Assembly: GCF_001642325.1 (NCBI RefSeq)
Contig: NZ_LSFI01000001.1
Span: forward strand, 22,316 to 86,315
Direction of reading: 5' to 3'
DNA from: Thermodesulfatator autotrophicus
GTDB lineage: Bacteria; Desulfobacterota; Thermodesulfobacteria; Thermodesulfobacteriales; Thermodesulfatatoraceae
Length of the DNA: 64,000 nt
The translations under genes and the position numbers were made by a program. The notes under the pieces are model-generated. The model was not told the DNA's origin and did not search any database. It was given only the letters and a program-made list of their open reading frames with translations. This document shows, one piece after another, positions 38,875-46,507 of this stretch; positions within the stretch are counted from its first letter, which is position 1; each line of letters opens with the position of its first letter.

Positions 38875-39966
38875 ATGGAAAAACGGGTGTATTGGCTTAA
38901 ATCTTCGGTTGTGCGCAGTGATGAACTGCTTGAGGGTATAATTGAAAGTGCTACTGATGCTATTATTGCCATTGATGAAGAGCATAAAATAATCCTTTTT
39001 AACCCGGCTGCTGAAAAAATTTTTGGCTACCAGGTAGAAGAAGCCCTTGGTAAAGACTTATCAATTCTTTTACCTGAAAAGGTAGCTTCAAAGCATTTTT
39101 CTTTTATAAAAGAATTCCTTAAAACAGGAGATTCCCCTGTTATAGGGAAAGTATTAGAAGGAGTAGCTAGACGTAAGAATGGAGAGGACTTTCCCATTGA
39201 GATTTCCCGCTCTGCCACCAAAATAGACGACCACTGGATTTTCACCGCTATCGTTCGCGATGTTACCCAGGAAAAAGAAATGGAACGGCGGCTACTTGAA
39301 AGTGAGAAGCTTGCCGCGGTTGGTATAGCCGCCTCAAGAATTGTCCACGATATTAAAAATCCCCTAATTGCCATCGGGGGTTTTGTTTTTTCTCTGCTTA
39401 AAAAGGAGTCCTCTGAAGAAAAGAGACAGAAACTTGAATTAATCCTTCGGGAAATCAAGTGTCTTGAAAAGCTTCTTTCTGATATTAGTGAATTTGCCAA
39501 ACCCCTAAAATTAGAGATAAAAGAAGCAGATTTAACCACCGTTTGCCAGGAGGCCATAGAAATTTATCGTCCTCGTTTAGAAGAAGAAGGGATTGAGATA
39601 GAACTTATCGCTCCAGAAAAGCCGGTAAAAGTCTTTCTTGACGAAGCCCGCCTTAAAGAAGTGCTTTTTAATATGTTCCAGAATGCCCTGGAAGCTATGA
39701 GTGCAACTGGCAACGGCAAACTTACCGTTGAAATTGTCCCGCGAGAACAAACTGTTCAAATTATAATTAGAGATACCGGCCCAGGAATTCCTGAACATGT
39801 TTTAAAACAACTTTTTACGCCTTTTTTTACCACCAAAAAGAAAGGCACCGGGCTAGGTCTTTCAATCTCTCACAAGATCATTGAAGCCCACGGCGGCAAA
39901 ATAAAGGCCCGAAACTATGAGCACGGTGCTGAATTCACTATAGAGCTGCCTTATCGGCCAGGCTAG
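38875..39966 (+). CDS. PAS-domain histidine kinase
   Basis: A 363-aa soluble kinase. The PAS domain spans about residues 17-130 (ATDAIIAIDEEHKIILFNPA, then GYQVEEALGKDL). Next come HisKA with the H-box IVHDIKNPLIAIGGF (phosphoacceptor His158) and the HATPase domain with NMFQNALEAMS (N-box), IRDTGPGIPEHV (G1) and KKGTGLGLSISHKI (G2). There is no membrane segment and no adjacent response regulator. Its start directly follows the flavoprotein stop, suggesting it may read the redox state reported by that protein (inference). Confidence 0.92.
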   Translation: MEKRVYWLKSSVVRSDELLEGIIESATDAIIAIDEEHKIILFNPAAEKIFGYQVEEALGKDLSILLPEKVASKHFSFIKEFLKTGDSPVIGKVLEGVARRKNGEDFPIEISRSATKIDDHWIFTAIVRDVTQEKEMERRLLESEKLAAVGIAASRIVHDIKNPLIAIGGFVFSLLKKESSEEKRQKLELILREIKCLEKLLSDISEFAKPLKLEIKEADLTTVCQEAIEIYRPRLEEEGIEIELIAPEKPVKVFLDEARLKEVLFNMFQNALEAMSATGNGKLTVEIVPREQTVQIIIRDTGPGIPEHVLKQLFTPFFTTKKKGTGLGLSISHKIIEAHGGKIKARNYEHGAEFTIELPYRPG

Positions 39967-40939
39967 CAGCTTTTTTATGGGCTTCAGGAAAAAGTTTTTT
40001 CGCCATTTCTCTGGCTTTTGGAGTAGGTAGAAGGCGAATGAATTTATCAAGGACTTTACAGTCCTCGTAAGATAACAGCCACACAAAAAGCCGCCAGAAG
40101 AGTTCATTTTTGAGATGAGGAAAAGGTTCTTCAGGAGTTGGCGCAAGTTCTTCTTTTTCAATTAATTTTATATAGACAATGCTTCTTGCCGCCAGCAGGT
40201 CTTCTGAAATATTACGGTGTTTTCCGCCGAAAAGATAATAAGAGGTAAGCCCATCTCCTGGCGAGGGTAGAACTCCGTTAAACCCCCTGGTTTTTAAGGC
40301 CTTTAAAAGCAGGTTTTCCACTTTTAAACGAAAGAGCTTCCCTTTCTCTTTAGCCAGAAAATAGACCAATTTGAGATGGATATAACCTGCTTCAACATAG
40401 ACAGACATATCTTCAGGAAGCCTGTGAAGTAAAGATATTATCTCCTGAGCTCGCATCTTGTCTCTTAAGGTAATGCGTTTAGCGTCCGCTTGAGCAAAGG
40501 CCTTTATTTTTTCTACCAGGGTATCAAAAGGCCCTTGCATAGCGGCGTAATAATCAAGCAATTTGCCAAAGGTTTCGTGTTCAGCCTGGTAAACCTCGGC
40601 AAGGTCAGGAATGTTTTGCACTTCCACACGAGGTACGCCGCTGTCAAGCATTTCACGGATAATAAGCCAGCGTTCAAGGTAAGGTTCAACCTGACATAAA
40701 ATTTTCCCTTTTTGATAAAGCTTTGATAAAAATTCAAGGTTTCGGCGCGTGTATTCAGGAAAGCCGGCTTCTATTTTTTCTAGGTAAGCATGAATGGAGA
40801 TTTCGCCTTTAACGACTTTAGAAAAATAGGGGTCTGGAGGCTCCTCAAGGATAATGGCCTTATGGCCCTTCATGAGTTCCCAGGAGGGAGGCAAAAACTC
40901 TTGCCTATGAGGGGTAAGACCAACGGTAAGCAAGCGCAT
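39938..40939 (-). CDS. Protein of unknown function
   Basis: A protein of 333 aa that I do not recognise. It begins MRLLTVGLTPHRQEFLPPSW and has AIILEEPPDPYFSKVV (about residues 28-43). No signal peptide, membrane segment or Cys cluster is visible; charged helices dominate, with several Arg/Lys-Glu pairs. The N-terminal part loosely recalls TraB/ChaN-type folds, but this is not secure. Start chosen at 40939, overlapping the M42 peptidase gene by 35 bp. Its end overlaps the convergent histidine kinase gene by 29 bp. It follows the M42 peptidase in the same direction. Confidence 0.7.
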   Translation of the reverse strand: MRLLTVGLTPHRQEFLPPSWELMKGHKAIILEEPPDPYFSKVVKGEISIHAYLEKIEAGFPEYTRRNLEFLSKLYQKGKILCQVEPYLERWLIIREMLDSGVPRVEVQNIPDLAEVYQAEHETFGKLLDYYAAMQGPFDTLVEKIKAFAQADAKRITLRDKMRAQEIISLLHRLPEDMSVYVEAGYIHLKLVYFLAKEKGKLFRLKVENLLLKALKTRGFNGVLPSPGDGLTSYYLFGGKHRNISEDLLAARSIVYIKLIEKEELAPTPEEPFPHLKNELFWRLFVWLLSYEDCKVLDKFIRLLPTPKAREMAKKLFPEAHKKAASLADKAAL

Positions 40940-41936
40940 CTTGAGGGTCTTCCAAAAAGGCCTTGAGCAATTCAACAGTGGCTTCAATGTCTTTTTTAAA
41001 GGCCAGGTTAACAGGGGTGTGGAGATACCTTACAGGTACAGAAACAGCTACGGCCCTGGTAGCTCCTTGAGTTATCTGAAAAGCCGTGGCGTTGGTGCTT
41101 CCTCTATTTTTTACCACTACCTGATGGAGAATTCCTTTTTTAGTGGCCAGCTCGGCCAGGCCCAGGGCAAGATGGCGGTCAGCTACAAAACGGGCATCAG
41201 AAAGACGGATTTCTGGTCCCTGGCCGGCTTTGGTAGCCTTTAAATGAGCAGGAAGTCCCGGGGTGTCCGCGGCAAAGGTGCCTTCAAGTGCCAGCACGGC
41301 GTCAAAAGGTTCTTTTATCTTTAAACCCTGGGCACCCCTAAGGCCTACCTCTTCCTGCACAGTAGCAGAGATAAAAAGGTCTGCCCTGGGATTTATTTGA
41401 GCTAAGGCTTCAGCTATTACAAAGAGGCCTACCCTGTCATCAAGGGCCTTGGCCATAATGGCTTCTTCTGTTTCTTCAAAATAAGGGGGGAAGGTTACTA
41501 AGTCTCCGACTTTAACGAGATCGGCTAGCTTTTCGGCTCCAAGCCCCAGGTCAAGATACAGCTCTTCAACGCTAAAATCTTTTTTTTCCTGACCAATATG
41601 AGGGGGATGAGAAACAACCACCGCGGGGAGCCTTTGGCGCCCCCATACTATTAACCTCTGACCGTAAAAAACTTTGGGATCTACTCCACCAAGAGGCACT
41701 ACCCTTAAAAAGGCCCCTTCCAGGCCAGCTACCATAAAGGCTACTTCATCTAAATGGGCGTCAAGCAAAATTTTGGGGCCCCGACCCTTCTTATGAAGTA
41801 AAATATTCCCCAGAGGGTCTTCTTCTATTTCGTCAACAAAAGGTTTTAGTTCTTCCAAAAAAATTTCTTTTACAGGGGTTTCGGCCCCTGGGACACCTGG
41901 TGCTTCACAAAGTTTACGTAAAAATTCGTATCTCAT
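40905..41936 (-). CDS. M42-family metallo-aminopeptidase
   Basis: A 343-aa cytosolic dinuclear-zinc aminopeptidase of the tetrahedral TET/FrvX type. Metal-binding motifs: LLDAHLDEVAFMV (about residues 56-68), KALDDRVGLFVIAEAL (about 163-178) and VQEEVGLRGAQG (about 194-205) with the catalytic Glu pair. The late RGSTNATAFQIT and PVRYLHTP near 306-313 carry the remaining ligands. It probably degrades peptides. The start overlaps the xth stop by 4 bp; gene order xth, M42 peptidase, unknown gene. Confidence 0.92.
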   Translation of the reverse strand: MRYEFLRKLCEAPGVPGAETPVKEIFLEELKPFVDEIEEDPLGNILLHKKGRGPKILLDAHLDEVAFMVAGLEGAFLRVVPLGGVDPKVFYGQRLIVWGRQRLPAVVVSHPPHIGQEKKDFSVEELYLDLGLGAEKLADLVKVGDLVTFPPYFEETEEAIMAKALDDRVGLFVIAEALAQINPRADLFISATVQEEVGLRGAQGLKIKEPFDAVLALEGTFAADTPGLPAHLKATKAGQGPEIRLSDARFVADRHLALGLAELATKKGILHQVVVKNRGSTNATAFQITQGATRAVAVSVPVRYLHTPVNLAFKKDIEATVELLKAFLEDPQDALAYRWSYPS

Positions 41937-42715
41937 AGCTCAAAATAAGCTATTACCGGAGTATGGTCAGAAGGTCGTTTCCAGCCACGTGGTTCCCGGT
42001 CAATAATGGCTTTTTTTAGTTTAGCGGCCAGTTTACGAGAAACCCAGATATGGTCAAGACGCATACCGCGGTTGGCTTTAAAGGCTCCAAACTGGTAATC
42101 CCACCAGGTAAAGGCTCCTTTCTCATCAGGATGAAGGGCACGATAAGTATCCACCAGGCCCCAATCTTTTAATAATTTTATAGCAGTGCGCTCGCGTTCA
42201 TGAAAGCAAATATGGCCTGCTAAGAGTTCTGGGTCATAAACGTCAATTTCTTCAGGGGCCACGTTAAAGTCTCCACAAAGGGCCAGAAAATCCTGATCAG
42301 GGTCAAAATGATTTTCCAGATATTCCCTTAAACGATAGATAAATTCCAGTTTGTAGAGGAAATAATCAGACCCCACGCTTCCACCGTTAGGGATATAAAC
42401 CGAATGAACCCTCACCCCTTTAATGGTGGCAGCTATGAGCCTTTCTCTGGCCTCAGCATCGTCAATATCCGGGAAGCCGATAAGTACATCTCTGGGTTCT
42501 TCCGTAGCAAGGATAGCCACTCCGTTTCTCCCTTTTCCTCCGGCGTGAACCGCATGGTATCCGAGGTCTTTTATTTCGCTGTAGGGAAAATCCTGGTCTG
42601 TGGTTTTAGTTTCCTGGAGACAAACTACTTCTGGCGCACGCAACTTGAGCCAGCGTAAAAGATGCTCAAGTCGCATGCGCACTGAATTTACATTCCAGGT
42701 GGCCAGGCTAAACAT
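41933..42715 (-). CDS. xth: Exodeoxyribonuclease III
   Basis: AP endonuclease and 3' exonuclease of base-excision repair. The 260-aa protein has TWNVNSVRMRLEHLLRWL (about residues 6-23), CLQETKTTD (about 34-42, metal-binding Glu), YIPNGG (about 109-114), GDFNVAPEEIDV (about 150-161), FTWWDYQ (about 208-214) and the terminal SDHTPVIA with the catalytic His. All motifs intact. It starts 2 bp after the CGGC gene and overlaps the peptidase gene. Confidence 0.95.
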   Translation of the reverse strand: MFSLATWNVNSVRMRLEHLLRWLKLRAPEVVCLQETKTTDQDFPYSEIKDLGYHAVHAGGKGRNGVAILATEEPRDVLIGFPDIDDAEARERLIAATIKGVRVHSVYIPNGGSVGSDYFLYKLEFIYRLREYLENHFDPDQDFLALCGDFNVAPEEIDVYDPELLAGHICFHERERTAIKLLKDWGLVDTYRALHPDEKGAFTWWDYQFGAFKANRGMRLDHIWVSRKLAAKLKKAIIDREPRGWKRPSDHTPVIAYFEL

Positions 42716-42717
42716 GT

Positions 42718-43065
42718 TTAGCCAAAATCATGGGTTCCTACAACTACTTTGATGCCTGTAGCCTCTTCAATCTGGGCCGGAAGTTTTTCTAAGTCATGAT
42801 TTTTACAGGTAGGCTCAGCTTTAGCCATACAATTGGACATGTGAATAACGTCAAAATCTACTTTAGCCTTGGTGGCCTTGATATTGCCGATTAAAGCCCG
42901 GCCAGGACAGGTGCATTTTAAAAAGCCTATTACTTTTACGTCATCATCATAATTGGCAAAAGGCCCTCTTTTTTCCGCTGCTCCGGTTAAACATTTCCAG
43001 TCCCCTGGACAGCCAAATTGGTTATCAGCATAAGACCCACAGGCAATAATTAAAACTCTAGGCAT
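42718..43065 (-). CDS. CGGC-domain protein
   Basis: A 115-aa protein of the CGGC family, named for cysteine residues thought to bind metal. Visible cysteines: VLIIACGSYADNQFGCPGDWKCL (about residues 4-26), KCTCPGR (about 50-56), SNCMAKAEPTC (about 77-87). The ending GIKVVVGTHDFG fits the family. Function unknown, but it occurs in anaerobes. Start fixed at 43065 by AGGAGG 6 bases upstream; the frame is open for 10 further codons. Confidence 0.88.
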   Translation of the reverse strand: MPRVLIIACGSYADNQFGCPGDWKCLTGAAEKRGPFANYDDDVKVIGFLKCTCPGRALIGNIKATKAKVDFDVIHMSNCMAKAEPTCKNHDLEKLPAQIEEATGIKVVVGTHDFG

Positions 43066-43195
43066 GGCCAGCCTCCTTTTGAAAGGGATTTTCATTTACT
43101 TTTATGAAGCGGCTGGTCTTTTTTGTCAAGGCTATTTGAAATTTTCTTTAAATAGGGGTAAGCCTTTATCAGCAAGATAATTTGGGGAGTGACCA

Positions 43196-43927
43196 ATGCT
43201 TGTTGTTCCAGCTATTGACCTTAAAGACAATCGTTGTGTAAGGCTTTACCAGGGAGATTATCAAAAAGAAACAATTTTCAGTGAAGACCCAATAGCCATT
43301 GCCAAAAGCTTTCAAGAGGCAGGAGCTGAACTTATACACGTTATAGACCTCTCTGGCGCAAAAGAAGGCAAAGCTGTCCATCGAGCATTAATTAAAGCAA
43401 TTGTATCAGCCATAGAGGTGCCTGTAGAGGTTGGCGGAGGAATAAGGGACCTTAAAACTATAGAGGACTACTTGGTTGACGGAGTTGACAGAGTGATTTT
43501 AGGCACCATTGCCTGCCGAGAGCCAGAGCTAGTGCGTGAAGCTGCTCGCCTTTTCCCTCAAAGGATTGTGGTAAGCCTCGATGTGCGAGGTGATTTTGTG
43601 GCGGTAGAGGGCTGGACCAGTGAAAGTGAAATTCATTACCTTGACCTTGCCAAAATGCTTGAAGATGCAGGCCTTAGAGCCTTAATATTTACAGACATCA
43701 CCAGAGACGGTACAGGAGAAGGGGTTAACTTAAAGAGAGTTATTCCCCTGCTTGAAGCCGTGACCTTGCCTGTATATCTGGCAGGAGGTGTTTCCACCAT
43801 TGAAGACATTAAGAAGCTTTTACCCTTTGAAAAAAAAGGACTTGAAGGTGTAATTACCGGCCGGGCTATTTACACCGGCTCTCTTGACTTAAAAGAGGCG
43901 ATAAAACTGGCCAAAGGAAAGGCGTGA
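43196..43927 (+). CDS. hisA: ProFAR isomerase
   Basis: TIM-barrel isomerase of histidine synthesis acting on ProFAR. The 243-aa protein shows VPAIDLKDNRCVRLYQGDYQ (about residues 4-23, catalytic Asp8), VEVGGGIRDLKTIEDYL (about 77-93), the catalytic Asp in FTDITRDGTGEG (about 163-174) and YLAGGVSTIEDI (about 191-202). It is encoded apart from hisI/hisG (6.6 kb), so the pathway genes are scattered. GGGGAG precedes the ATG, and the stop overlaps the GTG start of the RNase gene by 4 bp. Confidence 0.95.
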   Translation: MLVVPAIDLKDNRCVRLYQGDYQKETIFSEDPIAIAKSFQEAGAELIHVIDLSGAKEGKAVHRALIKAIVSAIEVPVEVGGGIRDLKTIEDYLVDGVDRVILGTIACREPELVREAARLFPQRIVVSLDVRGDFVAVEGWTSESEIHYLDLAKMLEDAGLRALIFTDITRDGTGEGVNLKRVIPLLEAVTLPVYLAGGVSTIEDIKKLLPFEKKGLEGVITGRAIYTGSLDLKEAIKLAKGKA

Positions 43928-45909
43928 AAGAAAAAGATCTTACAGGACATTTAATAGAATTTGCCGAACAGGGGCGAGTGCAGACTGCCTATTGCCTAGG
44001 GCAAAAAGACAGGCGTTTAAGAATCCTTTTACCGACCGGCCGCGAAGAGCTTCTTCCACGCACAAGAATTTTACATATCTCCAAAAGGGCCTTTAAGGCT
44101 CCGCATCGGCAAGAACAATTAGAAATTATCAAAGAAGCAGATCAGCGTCGTGAGGCCCTGAAGCAAGAAATAGACCTTGAAACTTTATGGGAACTGGTGG
44201 TTGATGACGCAGAAGAAATGTCCCCGGAAGAGCTGGCTGAAATCTATTTTGGAGAAGGCGCCGACGATGACCACGCCGCTGCCATCATAAGAGCTGTTCT
44301 TGAAGACCGCCTTTATTTTCGTTTTAAGGAAGGAAATATCTTCATCCCCTCTCGTGAAGAGGTAGCCCGTTTAAAAGAAGCAAAAAGAAAAGAAGCTGAG
44401 CGCCTGGCTCGCCGCGAGCAGGGAGCAGCCTGGCTCAAAGCCCTTTTAGCCAGAGAAACTTACGAAATAAAAGAAGAGATAAAAAACTACTGGCTCAAAG
44501 CCCTGCAAGAATATTTGCTTTTTGGCGATGAGGCCCAAAATGCCAAAGAAACCAAAGAATTACTAAAAAGAGTGGGAGCAGATAGACCTTCTAAGATCTT
44601 TGAAATTCTGGTTTCAACTGGAATCTTTACTGAAGACGAAAACCTTGAGCTTTTGCGTTTTGACATACAAGAAGATTTTCCTAAAGAGGTGGAAGAAGCT
44701 GCCCAGGAGATAGCTTCCAGGAGCTTTAGCCGTGAAGGACGCGAGGACCTGACTAATCTTTCCCCTGTGACTATAGATGGGCCGGAAACGAGAGACTTTG
44801 ATGATGCCATCCATTTTGTTCAAAATGATGAAGAACTTGAAGTTGGTATCCACATTGCCGATGTTTCAGCTTTTGTTCCCCCTGAGTCTCCTATTTTCCG
44901 TGAAGCCTTAAACCGAGGAGCAACCATTTATTTGCCTGATCGTATTATCCCCATGCTTCCGCGAATCATTTCTGAAGAAGCCGCAAGTCTCATAGCGGGT
45001 AAAGAGCGCCCAGCGCTATCTTTTATCATAAAACTTTCTCCTGGCGGTGAAATAAAAAAATTTCGTCTGACACGCTCAATAATAAAAGTGGCTAAAAGGC
45101 TTACTTACGATGAGGCAGACCAGCTACTTCAGTCAGACCTTAAACCCCTTTATGAAATGGCCCAAAAACTTTTTGATAGGCGGCTAAAAGCCGGGGCGCT
45201 GCCTGTTTATCTACCAGAAATAAACTTAAGGGTGGAAGACGGCCGCATCATCCTTGAACGCATAGAAATTACCGGTGCGAGATTTTTAATTTCTGAATAC
45301 ATGATTCTTGCTAACTATGTGGCGGCTCTTTTTCTAAAAGAAAACCAGATTCCGGCCATTTATCGCAGCCAGCCTAAGCCTAAAGAACGTCTAATCTCTG
45401 GAGGGGAACAGGATATTTTTCTGAACTTCATGCAACTAAGGCAGCTTTCCCGCGGTGAGATGCTTCTTTCTCCAGAATTTCACCATGGTCTAGGCCTTCC
45501 CTGTTATACTACGGTGACTTCACCGATTCGCCGGGTGGTAGATCTTATTATAGAACACCAGCTCTGCCACTTTTTGGAAACAGGAAAGCCCCGCTTCAGT
45601 CTGGAAGATATAGAGGAATTTACTAAAGAAATATCTCGGGCCTTAGAGGTGGTGAACACTGTTAAAAACAGGACCTATCGCTACTGGTTGCTCAAATATC
45701 TCAAAGAAAATGCTCGTAACCGTCCCTTAGAGGCCTTGGTTATAGATATTCACCAGCGCAAGGCCAAAGTTTTGTTGTTAGACTTCATGCTCACCGTAGA
45801 TGTGCCCCTCCCGCCGAGCTTAAGGCTTCAGCCAGGAGAAAAAATCAAAGTGGTTCTTAAAGGCATTCAACCGCGCGAAGAGGCGGTGAGAGCCTTTTTA
45901 GCCCATTAA
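43924..45909 (+). CDS. RNase II/RNase R-family exoribonuclease
   Basis: A 661-aa processive 3'-5' exoribonuclease. The N-terminal half (about residues 1-275) holds degenerate OB and helical domains. The RNB catalytic domain (about 276-590) has TIDGPETRDFDDAIHFV (with the catalytic aspartates), IGVHIADVS-like GIHIADVSAFV, DRIIPMLPRIISEEAASLI and YTTVTSPIRRVVDLIIEHQL. A C-terminal S1-like fold is weak. Closer to the shorter RNase II-like form than to RNase R of over 700 aa, so no gene name is given. GTG start. Confidence 0.9.
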   Translation: MKEKDLTGHLIEFAEQGRVQTAYCLGQKDRRLRILLPTGREELLPRTRILHISKRAFKAPHRQEQLEIIKEADQRREALKQEIDLETLWELVVDDAEEMSPEELAEIYFGEGADDDHAAAIIRAVLEDRLYFRFKEGNIFIPSREEVARLKEAKRKEAERLARREQGAAWLKALLARETYEIKEEIKNYWLKALQEYLLFGDEAQNAKETKELLKRVGADRPSKIFEILVSTGIFTEDENLELLRFDIQEDFPKEVEEAAQEIASRSFSREGREDLTNLSPVTIDGPETRDFDDAIHFVQNDEELEVGIHIADVSAFVPPESPIFREALNRGATIYLPDRIIPMLPRIISEEAASLIAGKERPALSFIIKLSPGGEIKKFRLTRSIIKVAKRLTYDEADQLLQSDLKPLYEMAQKLFDRRLKAGALPVYLPEINLRVEDGRIILERIEITGARFLISEYMILANYVAALFLKENQIPAIYRSQPKPKERLISGGEQDIFLNFMQLRQLSRGEMLLSPEFHHGLGLPCYTTVTSPIRRVVDLIIEHQLCHFLETGKPRFSLEDIEEFTKEISRALEVVNTVKNRTYRYWLLKYLKENARNRPLEALVIDIHQRKAKVLLLDFMLTVDVPLPPSLRLQPGEKIKVVLKGIQPREEAVRAFLAH

Positions 45910-46505
45910 TTTTTTTCTATTTCCTCCCAGCCCAAGAACATACCTTTTAAATGGCTATACCATGGTTTCCCGGTGGTTGATAAATAAACATGCACAATAA
46001 GAAAAAATAGAAAGGCAAAGGCCCCAGCAGTATGATAAAGGGCCACTTGCTGTAAATTTAAGTTTATACCTAAGTGAGGCCACCATTCATAAAAAAGAAG
46101 CAAAAAGGCCGTAAGTAACTGCAGAGGAAACAGAATTACTTTCAAAAAGAGATAAGCTACGCGCTGTAATGGATTAAGTTTTTGGTCTGGCCTTTTTTCA
46201 AAGGGATGGGGTTCTCCGTAAAAAATTCCCCTGGTGTAATAGTGGATTATTTGGGAGATTTTTTCTTTTACCGGTACGTAATGCTGCCACGCCCCGGTGG
46301 TAAAATGCCAGAAAATGCCAAAAGCAGTTAACACTATCAGCGCAAAACCGGCATAAACATGCCAGATATAAGCTTTTTCGTATCCCCAAATAGAGATGGT
46401 TCCATGCATCTCAAAACCAGTTAATAAAAGGAAAATTATTAATAAAGCTTGGGTCCAGTGCCAAAAGCGTTCAAAGCGTGTATAGAGATATAATCTTTCT
46501 TTCAT
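45906..46505 (-). CDS. Cytochrome b subunit, partner of the octaheme cytochrome
   Basis: A 199-aa integral membrane cytochrome b with about four transmembrane helices (around residues 18-36, 49-68, 112-131 and 148-168). Potential heme b ligands are the histidines in FERFWHWTQALL (about 11-22), KAYIWHVYAGFALIV near 44-58 and LYHTAGAFAFLFFLIVHVYL near 149-168. This is the DUF4405/cytochrome b561 kind that carries quinol electrons to a periplasmic cytochrome. Start fixed by GGAGG before ATG 46505. It lies 2 bp after the octaheme gene, so they form one complex. Confidence 0.88.
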   Translation of the reverse strand: MKERLYLYTRFERFWHWTQALLIIFLLLTGFEMHGTISIWGYEKAYIWHVYAGFALIVLTAFGIFWHFTTGAWQHYVPVKEKISQIIHYYTRGIFYGEPHPFEKRPDQKLNPLQRVAYLFLKVILFPLQLLTAFLLLFYEWWPHLGINLNLQQVALYHTAGAFAFLFFLIVHVYLSTTGKPWYSHLKGMFLGWEEIEKN

Positions 46506-46507
46506 TA

